In this document: positions 33,449 to 43,457 of the stretch, in pieces
Layout: each line of letters starts with the position of its first letter
How positions within the stretch are numbered: position 1 is the first letter of the stretch
Assembly: GCA_002706365.1 (NCBI GenBank)
Contig: PALM01000045.1
Coordinates: 1-64,000 of the forward strand
From: Flavobacteriales bacterium
Lineage (GTDB): Bacteria; Bacteroidota; Bacteroidia; Flavobacteriales_E; Vicingaceae
Reading direction: 5' to 3'
DNA: 64,000 nucleotides
The notes under the pieces: generated by a model
What the model was told of the DNA's origin: nothing
Seen by the model: the letters and a program-made list of their open reading frames with translations, nothing else
Database searches by the model: none
Position numbers and translations under genes: made by a program

Positions 33449-34915
33449 ATGAAGAAAGCCATATTTATTGCAGGCCTCATAGGTTTTTGCTCCCTTACAA
33501 ATGCTCAGGAATTTGATTCAGTAGCTTATCGCTTTGCCAATGATATTGATAAAGCGACGATCGAAAAGCATTTGAGAGTTATTGCCTCAGACGAATATGA
33601 GGGAAGAGAAACAGGAAAAGAAGGGCAGAAGAAAACCATGGAATACCTTATCAAGGAATTCAAATCCTATGGTATTGAAGATGTAAAAGGCATGAATTTC
33701 AAACAAGCTTTTCCCTTGATCGAACAAGAGAATAGCAATGTGACTTTAAATATCAATGGTGTTGAGCTCATTCAGTTTGAAGATTTCTTGCTTCGCCCAT
33801 TCTTCGTTTCAAATCAAAACATTCGTGCTGAGCTTAATTATTATAATGGACAGGAAGATATTGAAGGAATAGACTTCTTTATCTGGGACAATGATGATGA
33901 GTCTAGTGAATCATTGAATAAGCAAGCAAAAAAAATAAAGGAAAGTAAGGCTAGATTGGTGCTTTTTTACGACTCAACCCTAAATGAGAAACTTGAAAAG
34001 TATGAACACTACTTCAAGAAAAGCAGAACTAAATTAGCCACAGATGAGGCAAAAGCACAGACTTTGACCATTGCCCTTACTGAAACTGGATTGAGCAAAC
34101 TTTTCAATGCTGCTAATATCAAACCTGATAAACTAGAAAAAAAGGGAGCATCACTATTTGAAAAGGCTTTCCCGCTTCAAATTGACCTGAACATTGATAA
34201 ACCAAACAATGAAATAAGTGGGGAAAATGTACTTGCATTCATTCCAGGAAAATCAAAAAAGGATGAGATCATTGTAATTACTGCGCACTATGATCATTTA
34301 GGTACTGATGGTGAACTAGTCTTTAATGGTGCCGACGATGATGGGACTGGAACGGTTAGTCTTTTGGAAATTGCGCAGTCATTTATGTTGGCGGCTAAAG
34401 AAGGTTACAGACCGGAAAGAAGCATTTTGATCATGCCAGTTTCCGGAGAAGAGAAAGGACTTTTGGGTTCTAGATACTATACCGAAAATCCTGTTTTCCC
34501 ACTCGAGAACACCGTGGCTAATCTGAACATCGATATGATCGGAAGATATGATGAACATCACACTACCGATAGTAATTATGTATATCTAATTGGATCTGAT
34601 AAACTTAGTACCGAACTTCATAATCTTAGTGAAGAGGTTAACAAGACTTACTCAAAATTCAATATCGACTACAGATTCAATGATGAGAACGATCCAAATA
34701 GATTCTACTACAGATCCGATCACTACAATTTTGCAAAGAACAATGTACCGGTGATTTTCTACTTCAGTGGAGTTCACGAAGACTATCACAAATCAACAGA
34801 TACTGTAGAGAAGATCGACTTTGACAAGACCAGCCGAATCGCACGTCTAGTATTCTTAACAGCCTGGGAGATAGCGAATAGAGAAGAGAGGATTAAACTG
34901 GATGAAGAACTTTAG
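33449..34915 (+). CDS. Secreted M28-family zinc aminopeptidase
   Basis: 488 aa exported metallopeptidase: signal peptide MKKAIFIAGLIGFCSLTNAQ, a PA-like insert (about residues 95-235), then the M28 core with the co-catalytic zinc ligands in TAHYDHLG, GADDDGTG, GEEKGLLGS (EE with catalytic Glu), NIDMIGR and a late HEDYHKSTDT. No type IX sorting domain is seen, so a periplasmic or outer-membrane location is likely. It overlaps the convergent TlpA-like gene by four bases. Confidence 0.92.
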   Translation: MKKAIFIAGLIGFCSLTNAQEFDSVAYRFANDIDKATIEKHLRVIASDEYEGRETGKEGQKKTMEYLIKEFKSYGIEDVKGMNFKQAFPLIEQENSNVTLNINGVELIQFEDFLLRPFFVSNQNIRAELNYYNGQEDIEGIDFFIWDNDDESSESLNKQAKKIKESKARLVLFYDSTLNEKLEKYEHYFKKSRTKLATDEAKAQTLTIALTETGLSKLFNAANIKPDKLEKKGASLFEKAFPLQIDLNIDKPNNEISGENVLAFIPGKSKKDEIIVITAHYDHLGTDGELVFNGADDDGTGTVSLLEIAQSFMLAAKEGYRPERSILIMPVSGEEKGLLGSRYYTENPVFPLENTVANLNIDMIGRYDEHHTTDSNYVYLIGSDKLSTELHNLSEEVNKTYSKFNIDYRFNDENDPNRFYYRSDHYNFAKNNVPVIFYFSGVHEDYHKSTDTVEKIDFDKTSRIARLVFLTAWEIANREERIKLDEEL

Positions 34916-36174
34916 TCTTCAGCTAAGAGCTCTTCTATAAAGCTTTCGGTTTCTGCTCTATATGCGTCGTAGTACTCACCGGTTCCAGGACCGTAGAAGC
35001 CGGTATGTATTCTTCTAACTCTATTTTCTTTGTCGAGAAAGAGTGTAGTTGGATATGACATGATCTTATCTAACATAGGAAAGATGTTTCTAGGATGTTG
35101 ATCGCGATTATATCCAGCAAGAAGAATTGGATAGCTTAAGTTTTCTTTTTCAGATAACCTTTGAAGATTGTTAATTGCTTGCACCTCACTGCGAGTTCTT
35201 TCAAAAGCAAGAGCAATGATCTCCAAGCCATTCTCAGCATATTTGTCGTAAAGAGAGTTGAAATAGCGACTCTCATCTAAACAGTTTGGACACCAGCTAC
35301 CCATGATCTGAATGATCTTTACTTTGTTTTGAAATCTCGAATCGCCCAAGCTTAAAACTTCTCCATTTGAATTGGGAAGACTAAAGCTGATTGCAGAGCT
35401 ATCAGTCAAGGATGTAAGAGAATCGGGATCCCTTAATTCAAAATCCGAGTTCTGCCTTGCTACCCAATTCTCTCGATGATGAATTCCCGAAATAAAAACA
35501 CCTTCCAAAGTGCTGTCTTTTATGCCCGCAGAGAAATAGAAAGCATGCGAGCCATCAAAAGTTGAGAGGAAGAGGGAATCGCCGATTACTCTACCTTCTA
35601 AATAGCGATAATCTCCCGTTTCGGTGGCAAAAGTTCCTTTAACCCAATCGCCATCCTGCTCAAAGAGACCAATTGCCTTATAAGCACCATCTTCATTTGG
35701 ACTAAATTCTACTTCATACTTTGAGTGCAGTTTATATGGGATCTTATTCGTTTGAGAAAAGCCCTTGAAACGCGAATCCTTTGTTGTAGTTGCCCACACA
35801 TCAATGATGTAATCGTCTGATTTGTAATAATTTATCCAATGTCCGCTTAAGCTATCGGCCGCGTGAACCTTCAAGAAGAACTCCGATTCAAAAACCGGCA
35901 TTTTGAATTGTATGGAATCTTTGAATACCCTAACTCCATCAATATTTATTCTCTCTTCTGCATTGCTGATCAAAATGCTATACTCTCCTTCTTGCTCATT
36001 CAACTCAAAACTGAAGGGCAATACAACGCCCTTGAGCTGCATATTCATGAGCCACTTGCCAGTTTGAGGCTTGAGGAGTTTCTTTGAATCTTCAGATGAG
36101 GCGCAGCTAAAAAGGAAGAGAGAAATTAGGAATGTAAGAGGGAATATAGATTTAATCTTCAGTCGGTTCGTCAT
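34912..36174 (-). CDS. TlpA-like thioredoxin-fold lipoprotein
   Basis: 420 aa lipoprotein with a signal ending in ISLFLFSC (Cys24). The N-terminal two thirds is a beta-rich domain (GKWLMNMQLKGVVLPFSFELN onward), related to the accessory domains of Bacteroidota TlpA-type proteins. The C-terminal thioredoxin domain has the redox motif WCPNC at about residues 294-298 and the cis-Pro region in YPTTLFLD. It probably acts as a periplasmic thiol-disulfide oxidoreductase, with substrates unknown. The start overlaps the DUF502 gene by 23 bases. Confidence 0.87.
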   Translation of the reverse strand: MTNRLKIKSIFPLTFLISLFLFSCASSEDSKKLLKPQTGKWLMNMQLKGVVLPFSFELNEQEGEYSILISNAEERINIDGVRVFKDSIQFKMPVFESEFFLKVHAADSLSGHWINYYKSDDYIIDVWATTTKDSRFKGFSQTNKIPYKLHSKYEVEFSPNEDGAYKAIGLFEQDGDWVKGTFATETGDYRYLEGRVIGDSLFLSTFDGSHAFYFSAGIKDSTLEGVFISGIHHRENWVARQNSDFELRDPDSLTSLTDSSAISFSLPNSNGEVLSLGDSRFQNKVKIIQIMGSWCPNCLDESRYFNSLYDKYAENGLEIIALAFERTRSEVQAINNLQRLSEKENLSYPILLAGYNRDQHPRNIFPMLDKIMSYPTTLFLDKENRVRRIHTGFYGPGTGEYYDAYRAETESFIEELLAED

Positions 36175-36787
36175 TTTGATTCTCTTTGTTTTGTTCTAGT
36201 TCAACTTTCTTATCCTTCGACTTAACTTCAGCTACACCACCGGAAATCACCATTTTCATTACATCGGCAGATGAAGCATTAAGTGGGGTTACATTTTCCT
36301 TTGGAACAATAAGTAACTGACCAGAGATCGCATATGAAAAAGGCAAGTAAACAGCTACTCTGTCATCACTGATATTGAGCTCTGAAAGATCGTCTTTCGT
36401 TACAAATCCAATCCGTTCAATATCATCTCCTACCTTTACTAAGACGGGCTTTTTAAACTGTCTTTTCTTCCCCACAAATGCATTCATCATATCCTTCAGA
36501 GAGGTATAAATGATCTTGATCAATGGGGTGTTCTCAATAGTCCGTTCAAATGGCCTTAAATAGTTTACAAAAAAGTGAGTACCCAAGAAGCCAACCAGGG
36601 TTACCACCACAAAGAGGATGATTATGCCAAGCCCTGGAATATCCAAATTTATCAAGCTATCCAACTCTGTAACCAACCAAAAGATCACATAGATGGTAGC
36701 CGTAATTGGCACCAAATAGAATAACCCCTGCAGGAAATATTTAGCAATTAGTTTATAAATGCGGGTTTGGTCTCTTTTCTTACTCAT
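36152..36787 (-). CDS. DUF502 family membrane protein
   Basis: 211 aa protein with two membrane helices (about residues 14-35 and 52-75) and the conserved segments LVPITATIYVIFWL, NTPLIKIIYTSLKDMMNAFVG and VAVYLPFSYAISGQLLIVPKENVTPL that mark DUF502. The C-terminal 35 residues are charged and low in complexity. Function is unknown. It overlaps the TlpA-like gene downstream. Confidence 0.9.
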   Translation of the reverse strand: MSKKRDQTRIYKLIAKYFLQGLFYLVPITATIYVIFWLVTELDSLINLDIPGLGIIILFVVVTLVGFLGTHFFVNYLRPFERTIENTPLIKIIYTSLKDMMNAFVGKKRQFKKPVLVKVGDDIERIGFVTKDDLSELNISDDRVAVYLPFSYAISGQLLIVPKENVTPLNASSADVMKMVISGGVAEVKSKDKKVELEQNKENQNDEPTED

Positions 36788-36806
36788 TAAGGGTCAAATT
36801 ACAATG

Positions 36807-37163
36807 CTAATCTAGGGGTAAAAAGGGCTCTCGTTGCTTTTTAGGCAAAGAACTTACAATGAGATTATAGCTGTCTTTGGTTAGGCGAAAAATAAACTCA
36901 GCCTTTAAGCTGCCTCTTGGATCTACTGAATTCCAATGCTCCTTGTTCATATGGTATCCAGGAGTTATTTCCGCATGTCGCTCTCTAAGCTCGATCGCCT
37001 TTTCAGGATCCGACTTCAGATTGATCCTTTCAAAGGTTTTTATATCGCATAGGGAAAACATTTTACCCCCGACCTTGAAAACCAACACATCGGGTCCAAA
37101 AGGAGTGCTTTCTGTGCATCCTATTAAAGAGAGACAGAAGTCTCTATATTCCTCAATATTCAT
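36807..37163 (-). CDS. MmcQ/YjbR family protein
   Basis: 118 aa CyaY-like-fold protein of the MmcQ/YjbR group, often described as double-wing DNA-binding but without a settled function. Family marks: an N-terminal IEEYRDFCLSLIGCTESTPFG, the FKVGGKMFSLCD strand pair, the EITPGYHMNKEHWNSVD block and a C-terminal SYNLIVSSLPKKQR. Its ATG overlaps the serine hydrolase stop by four bases, so the two are coupled. Confidence 0.92.
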   Translation of the reverse strand: MNIEEYRDFCLSLIGCTESTPFGPDVLVFKVGGKMFSLCDIKTFERINLKSDPEKAIELRERHAEITPGYHMNKEHWNSVDPRGSLKAEFIFRLTKDSYNLIVSSLPKKQREPFLPLD

Positions 37164-38335
37164 TGGGATTCTAAGTATAATCTGTGGGCAATAGCCAGGT
37201 ATTCGTAAAGGTCTGAAGGCACTTTTACACCTTTTTCAGGATCTCTTTTATGCCCCAATCTGACCAGAACCACATCCCAGTCAGGAATGAAGACAATATA
37301 CTGACCTTGAATCCCTCTGGCGTATCTCACACCTACACCTTCAAAGTCGGCCAGCCACCATTGCAGTGCATAATGTTTTGTGATTTCGCCACTTTCATCG
37401 GCTAGGTTAACAGGCTTAAATGCGTCTTTAATATATGTAGTATCTAATAACTGTTCATTGCCCCATTGCCCATCCTGCAGCATCAATTTCCCGATTCTAG
37501 CAAAGTCTCGAGCGTTGCTATAGAAGCAACAATATGCTTTTTCAAGCCCATCCTTTTCTGCGATAGTCCACAGGGCATCCTTAGAGGCTCCTATTTTTGT
37601 CCATACCTTCTCAGAGAAGAATTCTGATAGGTTTTTACCGCAGGCTTCTTTAATGATAAACGAAAGGATCAAAGTATTGCCACCTTGATATTTCCACACC
37701 TCTCCACTAGGATGAATTGCCTGCTTCGATAGCGTGAGTTCTTTAAGTTCCTTACCGTAATAGGTTTTGGCCATAAAACCGAATGGGTCTCCATAGCTCT
37801 CCCCAAAGTCCACTCCGGAACTCATTTGCAAGAGATGTCTTATCGTGATATTTTCAAGTTCAGAGTTTTGAAGCTCCGGTAAGAACTCTGATGCTTTTTG
37901 ATCCAGGGATTGTATACAGCCGTCTTGCAGAGCTGCACCTATGGCAACGGAAACAAGGCTTTTGGCTACAGAAAATGAATTTGAGTATGAGTCTGAAGAA
38001 AAATCTTCCCAATAGCGCTCAAGTCGGATAGTGTCTGATTTGATCAAAAGAAAGGCAGTGGATTCCCACTTCTCCAAGACCTCTTCTTCCTCTTCTGTAA
38101 GATTGAAGTCCATCTTTGGATCCATATTCCAAGGTCTATGTCGATCGGCTTTCACCAATCTATTCTCAAACTTACTATGATCAACTATAGTAGGGCCACT
38201 TTCCCCTTCTAAATAAGTGCTGCTAACAGCCTTTATCAGATATGAATAATCCGTAAAGGAAAGTATGAGCGCAACAATCCCAATTGAGATAAGAAGAGAG
38301 AGTAAAAAACGAAGGATAAATCGAATGAACTTCAC
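37160..38335 (-). CDS. Beta-lactamase-class serine hydrolase
   Basis: 391 aa member of the class C beta-lactamase/penicillin-binding-like family. An N-terminal membrane anchor covers residues 8-28. The nucleophile motif is S122-V-A-K125 in SFSVAKSLVS, a YSN triad occurs near residue 273, and the later GIQGQYIVFIPDWDVVLVRLGHKR is the family's C-terminal block. Likely an extracytoplasmic esterase or peptidase rather than a resistance enzyme. The following YjbR-like gene overlaps the stop. Confidence 0.88.
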   Translation of the reverse strand: MKFIRFILRFLLSLLISIGIVALILSFTDYSYLIKAVSSTYLEGESGPTIVDHSKFENRLVKADRHRPWNMDPKMDFNLTEEEEEVLEKWESTAFLLIKSDTIRLERYWEDFSSDSYSNSFSVAKSLVSVAIGAALQDGCIQSLDQKASEFLPELQNSELENITIRHLLQMSSGVDFGESYGDPFGFMAKTYYGKELKELTLSKQAIHPSGEVWKYQGGNTLILSFIIKEACGKNLSEFFSEKVWTKIGASKDALWTIAEKDGLEKAYCCFYSNARDFARIGKLMLQDGQWGNEQLLDTTYIKDAFKPVNLADESGEITKHYALQWWLADFEGVGVRYARGIQGQYIVFIPDWDVVLVRLGHKRDPEKGVKVPSDLYEYLAIAHRLYLESQ

Positions 38336-38358
38336 CGTTTAAAGGTAAGGAAGATTCA

Positions 38359-39360
38359 TTAGTCCAAGCCGGCGAGCATGTTTTTCAAACCCGTGATCAC
38401 ATTCACCTCAACCGAGTCGATATCTTTTGCTGCTGCAATGTAATATGAGCACCAATCTCCAAGATGGATCAAGTAAAGACTTTTAGCTAGGAAGGAATCC
38501 CCTTCAGCTATTACCTCTTTGATGTTTGAAGTGTAGTTGGAGATTACCTCTTGGTTATAAGAGATCCTTTCTTTGTTTCGATAATAATCATCATCGGATC
38601 TGAAGAATACCACTGCTAGATTTTCATCTTTATTCTTCCAACCTACTAATTCATTGTGGTTCATTTCGGGAATTACATGATGCCAACAAAGGATCTTAGA
38701 ATTCTCATTAAGCTGCTGACGAAAACGGACCAAGATCCCTTCCCATCTGCTTTCTCCGTAAAGAACAGGCATTTTACCATTTAAAAATTTCGCCAGATCT
38801 TTTGCAGAATCTTGAATTTGAGCTTCTTTGGCATCAATGGATGCAATACCTTTTTCCAGATCGTGAATGAATTGAGAGCTAATTAGATTGTAGTTGCTTA
38901 AACAAAAAAGTAGTTGAGGAAATGCCAGACCGAAAGCAGCTCTAGGAGGCAAGCCACCAGGGATGATCAAATGGTTGTGGCCTTTTGATTTAGCGAACTC
39001 TTCGAATTTACCACCTGAAGTGATAATTGCAATTTCTGCTCCTTTTTCAATAGCCTGCTTATATAGGCTAACAGTTTCTTCGGTATTTCCGGAATATGAA
39101 CAGCAAATAACCAGACTGTTTGAGTCAACGAATTTTGGCAGGTGATACCCCTTCAAGCTAGTGAAAGGCACCTTTAATTCATTTTCCACTAGTTTGCTAA
39201 CTATGCTACCGCCAATTCCCGAACCACCTAGTCCGCAAACAACCACATTGCGAATCTCATTCTTAGCTGAAGAGAAATTGCTTTGTTTTCCGATCTCAAT
39301 GGCTTCTTTTAGATGTCGACTAAACGACTCAATAAGCCCTTTCATGTATTCATTCTCCAT
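38359..39360 (-). CDS. Bifunctional phosphoglucose/phosphomannose isomerase
   Basis: Archaeal-type SIS-domain isomerase that interconverts fructose 6-phosphate with glucose 6-phosphate and mannose 6-phosphate. From ATG 39360 the protein is 333 aa. VVCGLGGSGIGGSIVS and CCSYSGNTEETVSLY are the sugar-phosphate binding loops of the first SIS domain. The second SIS domain contains EMNHNELVGW with the catalytic His. Met codons at 39390 (less likely) and 39345 (equally possible) are alternatives. It diverges from lysS. Confidence 0.88.
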   Translation of the reverse strand: MENEYMKGLIESFSRHLKEAIEIGKQSNFSSAKNEIRNVVVCGLGGSGIGGSIVSKLVENELKVPFTSLKGYHLPKFVDSNSLVICCSYSGNTEETVSLYKQAIEKGAEIAIITSGGKFEEFAKSKGHNHLIIPGGLPPRAAFGLAFPQLLFCLSNYNLISSQFIHDLEKGIASIDAKEAQIQDSAKDLAKFLNGKMPVLYGESRWEGILVRFRQQLNENSKILCWHHVIPEMNHNELVGWKNKDENLAVVFFRSDDDYYRNKERISYNQEVISNYTSNIKEVIAEGDSFLAKSLYLIHLGDWCSYYIAAAKDIDSVEVNVITGLKNMLAGLD

Positions 39361-39442
39361 AAGGCCTACAAATAAAAGAAAAAATGCCATAATTTGAATG
39401 CTATATTGTAAGCTGCTGATTAAAGAATTCTTAGCATAATCT

Positions 39443-39450
39443 TATCTTTG
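39443..39450 (+). promoter_or_regulatory. -7 box of the lysS promoter
   Basis: TATCTTTG matches TAnnTTTG, 20 bases before the lysS ATG. Confidence 0.5.
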
Positions 39451-39451
39451 C

Positions 39452-39468
39452 GGCCTAATTTTCAGGCC
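39452..39468 (+). promoter_or_regulatory. Small hairpin in the lysS leader
   Basis: GGCCT (39452-39456) and AGGCC (39464-39468) form a five-pair stem with a seven-base loop, ending two bases before the start codon. It would occupy nearly the whole short leader and could limit ribosome access; this is inference. Confidence 0.4.
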
Positions 39469-39470
39469 CT

Positions 39471-41180
39471 ATGAGTAGAGTATTGAGCGAGCAAGAGATC
39501 AATCGGCGAGAAGCCCTTTCAGAATTGAGAAAGAAGGGAATCAACCCTTTTCCTCCAGAGGAATTTGAAAGGACACATAATAGTGTATCTGCTGTAGAAG
39601 AGTTCCAGAAGGATGAATCTGCCGATATCCAGGTAAAGCTTGCCGGTAGAATCATGAGCAGAAGGATCATGGGTAAAGCCTCTTTTGCTGAGCTTCAAGA
39701 TCAACATGGGAAGATCCAATTGTACTTCAATAGAGACGAGATCTGTCCGGGAGAAGATAAAAGCCTCTACAATGATGTCTTTAAAAAGCTTCTAGATCGA
39801 GGTGATTTTGTCGGGGTAGAAGGGAAGGTCTTTAGAACTCAAGTAGGAGAGATCTCTGTTGATGTAAAATCATTCAAGATTCTCAGTAAGGCTCTTCGCC
39901 CATTGCCAACAGTGAAGACTGATGAAGAAGGAAATAAGCACGACGCTTTTACCGACCCTGAGCAGCGATACCGTCAGCGATATGTGGATTTGATCGTAAA
40001 CCCTGAGGTGAGAGACACTTTTGTGAAGCGCACCAAAGTGATCAATTCCATGCGTGAGTTTTTCAATAAGAAAGGATACCTAGAGGTAGAAACGCCTATT
40101 CTACAACCTATTCCGGGAGGTGCAGCAGCACGACCGTTCATTACACATCACAACAGCCTCAATACCGACCTCTACTTGAGAATTGCCAATGAGCTTTACC
40201 TAAAGAGATTGATCGTTGGGGGTTATGAAGGAGTGTATGAATTTGCGAAGGACTTCAGGAATGAAGGTATGGATCGCACTCACAATCCCGAGTTTACCGT
40301 AATGGAGATCTATGTGGCCTATAAAGACTACCACTGGATGATGAAGTTTACAGAGGAGCTTTTGGAAAAGGTGTGTATGGATGTGAATGGTTCTTCCAAG
40401 GTTGAGTTTCAAGGACAGCAGATCGACTTCAAAGCGCCTTATCGCAAGGTACCGATCTTTGAAGCTATTGAAGAGCATACAGGTCACGACCTCACCGAAA
40501 AGAATGAAGATGAAATCAGAACCATCTGCGAAGAATTGAAGGTTGAGGTTGATGAAAGTATGGGCAGAGGAAAAATGATTGATGAGATCTTTGGAGAATA
40601 CTGTGAGAAGAATTTCATTCAGCCAACATTTATCACTGATTACCCAGTTGAGATGTCGCCATTGTGTAAGAAACACCGTGACAATCCGAATCTAACCGAG
40701 CGATTCGAGCTTATGGTGAATGGGAAGGAAGTAGCGAATGCATATACTGAGCTCAATGATCCGATTGATCAGTTAGAGCGTTTTCAAGACCAATTGAAAC
40801 TCTCTGAAAAAGGAGATGATGAGGCTATGTTCATTGATCATGACTTTGTAAGAGCATTGGAATATGGTATGCCTCCAACTTCTGGAATGGGTATTGGCAT
40901 CGATCGTTTGGTGATGTTCCTCACCAATAATGTATCTATTCAAGAAGTGCTGTTTTTCCCGCAGATGAAGCCTGAAGCGAAGAAAATTGAGCTGAGTGAT
41001 TCTGAGAAAGTCATTTTTGAGATCCTAAAATCTGCCAATGAAATAGACCTTTCAGAGTTGAAAGAAAAGGCCGGCCTGAGCAATAAGCAGTGGGACAAAG
41101 GAATGAAGGGCTTGAATAAAAAGCATTTGGCTGAAGTTCGAGTGGAAGGGGATTTCAAAAAGGTAGTACTAAAAGGGTAA
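39471..41180 (+). CDS. lysS: Lysine--tRNA ligase (class II)
   Basis: Charges tRNA-Lys. The 569 aa protein has an OB-fold anticodon domain (about residues 50-165; [21 protein letters not shown]) and a class II core with motif 2 [17 protein letters not shown] and motif 3 [13 protein letters not shown]. About 65 residues follow the usual end, with a helix-turn-helix-like shape ([20 protein letters not shown], then [13 protein letters not shown]). This extra tail occurs in Bacteroidota LysS. A -7 box and a small leader hairpin precede the gene. Confidence 0.97.
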   Translation: MSRVLSEQEINRREALSELRKKGINPFPPEEFERTHNSVSAVEEFQKDESADIQVKLAGRIMSRRIMGKASFAELQDQHGKIQLYFNRDEICPGEDKSLYNDVFKKLLDRGDFVGVEGKVFRTQVGEISVDVKSFKILSKALRPLPTVKTDEEGNKHDAFTDPEQRYRQRYVDLIVNPEVRDTFVKRTKVINSMREFFNKKGYLEVETPILQPIPGGAAARPFITHHNSLNTDLYLRIANELYLKRLIVGGYEGVYEFAKDFRNEGMDRTHNPEFTVMEIYVAYKDYHWMMKFTEELLEKVCMDVNGSSKVEFQGQQIDFKAPYRKVPIFEAIEEHTGHDLTEKNEDEIRTICEELKVEVDESMGRGKMIDEIFGEYCEKNFIQPTFITDYPVEMSPLCKKHRDNPNLTERFELMVNGKEVANAYTELNDPIDQLERFQDQLKLSEKGDDEAMFIDHDFVRALEYGMPPTSGMGIGIDRLVMFLTNNVSIQEVLFFPQMKPEAKKIELSDSEKVIFEILKSANEIDLSELKEKAGLSNKQWDKGMKGLNKKHLAEVRVEGDFKKVVLKG

Positions 41181-41193
41181 TCACAAGGCTACA

Positions 41194-42159
41194 TCAATGT
41201 AGTCGATATCTAAATTTAGTGTATTGAGTTTTCCCGCTAGCATCATATACATCTATCCTTTTAAGTAAACCTTTCTTATTGTAGAGGTATTCAGTTCTTC
41301 TTTCTACACCAGAGTTAATTACATTCCAATACTTTCTGATTGGTTCCTTTGAAAAGTAATCAAACCGCCATTCAGTTATTGCCCAAAGACTATCAGGTTC
41401 ATCATCGAACCTAAGTTCTGTTTTAATTAAACCATCATCAGAATACTTGAACTCTTGTCGATATAAAAAAGATTCATCCATATAATGAATGGCTTCTATT
41501 TCTCTTCCTGACGTATCGTAATAGATAGAATCAATGGTGCTGTAATAATCATTACCCGTGTATACGGTATCATAAGTAACCCTTGGACGGCCAGTTTCAA
41601 TTGAGCTCTTAATTTCACGTGCAATTCTCAAGTTTTCTAGGTAATGATTTGTGACTGTCTGGCTTGTATCATCATTATAATACTCGTATTCTATTTCTAA
41701 ATATAGAGTGTCATTTTTATAGGTATAGTTAATCTCTTCTGCAAGGTGATGCTTTTTGTTTTTATGATATTGCCACACTTTTTGAGAAATCAGCTGATTC
41801 TTTTCATTGTATTCATTGTATGTAACCGTATTCAATCTCTTTGGGTAAGTCCCACTATAAGAAGTATAGCCAATTATGCTGCTATCTTCACTCCACTTTA
41901 CTTCTACTTTACCCCACCGTTCTCCATATTCACCTATTTCTATTTCATTTCCTTCTCTATCATACACGCGATAATCTCCTTTGAATTTTCTGGTTCTCCA
42001 AGTTGAATTTTCCCAATCTTGGAATAACTTATCCTTATAAACATATGTATTAGATGTTCTCTTTTTGACTGCAGGGGGGTAGGGGTAGTAGCTACAAGAG
42101 AATAAAGAGACAGTGACTAGAATCATCACAAAAATCAAAAAGAATAGAGAGTGCTTCAT
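41194..42159 (-). CDS. Hypothetical lipoprotein
   Basis: Not recognised. From ATG 42157-42159 the product begins MKHSLFFLIFVMILVTVSLFSC, a lipoprotein signal; an upstream in-frame Met (42207) would disrupt it. The mature 300 residues are very rich in Tyr, Thr, Asp and Asn. They show repeated short strands such as NEYNEKNQLISQKVWQY, YYDTSGREIEAIHYM and YNKKGLLKRIDVYDASGKTQ, which resemble RHS/YD-type repeats. Surface exposure is plausible. It begins one base after the stop of the upstream hypothetical gene, so the two form an operon. Confidence 0.7.
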   Translation of the reverse strand: MKHSLFFLIFVMILVTVSLFSCSYYPYPPAVKKRTSNTYVYKDKLFQDWENSTWRTRKFKGDYRVYDREGNEIEIGEYGERWGKVEVKWSEDSSIIGYTSYSGTYPKRLNTVTYNEYNEKNQLISQKVWQYHKNKKHHLAEEINYTYKNDTLYLEIEYEYYNDDTSQTVTNHYLENLRIAREIKSSIETGRPRVTYDTVYTGNDYYSTIDSIYYDTSGREIEAIHYMDESFLYRQEFKYSDDGLIKTELRFDDEPDSLWAITEWRFDYFSKEPIRKYWNVINSGVERRTEYLYNKKGLLKRIDVYDASGKTQYTKFRYRLH

Positions 42160-42160
42160 T

Positions 42161-43213
42161 TTAAGACATCCAAGTTGTAATTCTATAAAGGAAGAGCTTC
42201 CTTCCATTTATTAATTTAATACGATAATGACTACCACCTCCGGCTAAAGGTCCATATTGACACCCAACGTCTAAAAAACCCTCATTGCCATTGATGAATA
42301 GGAACTTCCAACATGACTTATCATTACTATATCTTTCGAAAAAATTCTTTAGCTCAGGATCAGACAATTCATTCAAATCCTTTAATGAATTGACTTTTTC
42401 TTCCAGAATAATTTCCGTAGTGTCAAAAGCCGGGCCTTCAAAGTCCCTAAAGAAGTCGTTTTTAAGATATATATGAGAATCTTCTGAAGATTTTGAATAC
42501 TCAGACAAAAATGAATTGTGATATTCCATTTTTAGGAAGTTATAATGGGCACTTCTAACTTCTTTTAATGCAAGTAGATATTGATTGCAATTTTCATTTG
42601 CCCGAATAAAGTTAGTTGTTAAGAGCTCTTTTTTACGATTGCTTGTTTCTAATAATCCTATCTCATAATCTGATTTATACTCAATGACTTTGCTTTTCCA
42701 TAACTCATAATACTTGATAAGTATCTCTTCTGTATTCACTGTTTTGTATTTCAGAAGTATAAACAAGGAGTTTTCTCTCAATTTTGGTAGGCAGCAACCA
42801 TATTGTAAAGGAATTTCACTAGAGTATGCATTATACTTTCTTTGGTAATACTTATTGATAATTTCCCCTATATCAATAAGGTCAGTTTCTATATTTACAG
42901 CAAAGTCGATCAAAAAACTCTCAATTTCATAAGAGTCTTCATTCTCTAGAATATCTTTAAATAATTCAATAGAGGAATTTGTATCTAGTAGCCATACAGG
43001 AATCCCTCGAGTGGATTGAAGGGCAGAATCTAGCCCATAATCATTTGAAATCTCTAGGATCTCTTCTGTTGTAACTATATTAAGCTCTTGTGCACTTAAA
43101 TTGCTTAGAAATAACAAACAGTTGATAGCAATTAGAAGCGGTTTAATTAGGAGTGGCTGCTTACTCCATTTTTGATGAACACTTGATGGTATTATATGAT
43201 GAGAGTTCTTCAT
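42161..43213 (-). CDS. Hypothetical secreted protein
   Basis: Not recognised. 350 aa with a positively charged start and a signal segment LLIKPLLIAINCLLFLSNLSAQ (residues about 22-43). The mature part is acidic and probably alpha-helical, with Leu/Glu/Tyr-rich stretches and a Cys pair in QYGCCLPKL. No catalytic motif or sorting domain is visible. Its base composition is more AT-rich than that of lysS or gpsA. It is transcribed with the downstream lipoprotein gene, one base apart. Confidence 0.65.
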   Translation of the reverse strand: MKNSHHIIPSSVHQKWSKQPLLIKPLLIAINCLLFLSNLSAQELNIVTTEEILEISNDYGLDSALQSTRGIPVWLLDTNSSIELFKDILENEDSYEIESFLIDFAVNIETDLIDIGEIINKYYQRKYNAYSSEIPLQYGCCLPKLRENSLFILLKYKTVNTEEILIKYYELWKSKVIEYKSDYEIGLLETSNRKKELLTTNFIRANENCNQYLLALKEVRSAHYNFLKMEYHNSFLSEYSKSSEDSHIYLKNDFFRDFEGPAFDTTEIILEEKVNSLKDLNELSDPELKNFFERYSNDKSCWKFLFINGNEGFLDVGCQYGPLAGGGSHYRIKLINGRKLFLYRITTWMS

Positions 43214-43457
43214 TTTGCTCTGCCAGTTGCAAATTAAACATCAGCCCTTGATGACATAATTGGAAATTGGATAAGTTTGATTCTATAATAAGACACAAGT
43301 TATTAATTCTTATTGCCTGAACTTTCAACTGATCGAATATATAAGCCATGAAAAAGCATCCATTTTGATCAGCAGTGTTATTATTATTTCAAAGTAAGGG
43401 CTATCAACAATACGGCTAAAGTAGTTTTTGTAACTTAGAATTCCTCAAACCACAACC

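Noticed and set aside
39471-39530. T-box or other known riboswitch in front of lysS
   Set aside because: The leader is only about 20 bases long and holds one five-pair hairpin, too small for any known riboswitch class.
41616-41621. Another CACGTG as a third parS site
   Set aside because: Flanking bases match the 16-base consensus poorly (five mismatches), and it is inside a coding region. The CACGTG in tRNA-Cys is likewise just part of the tRNA.
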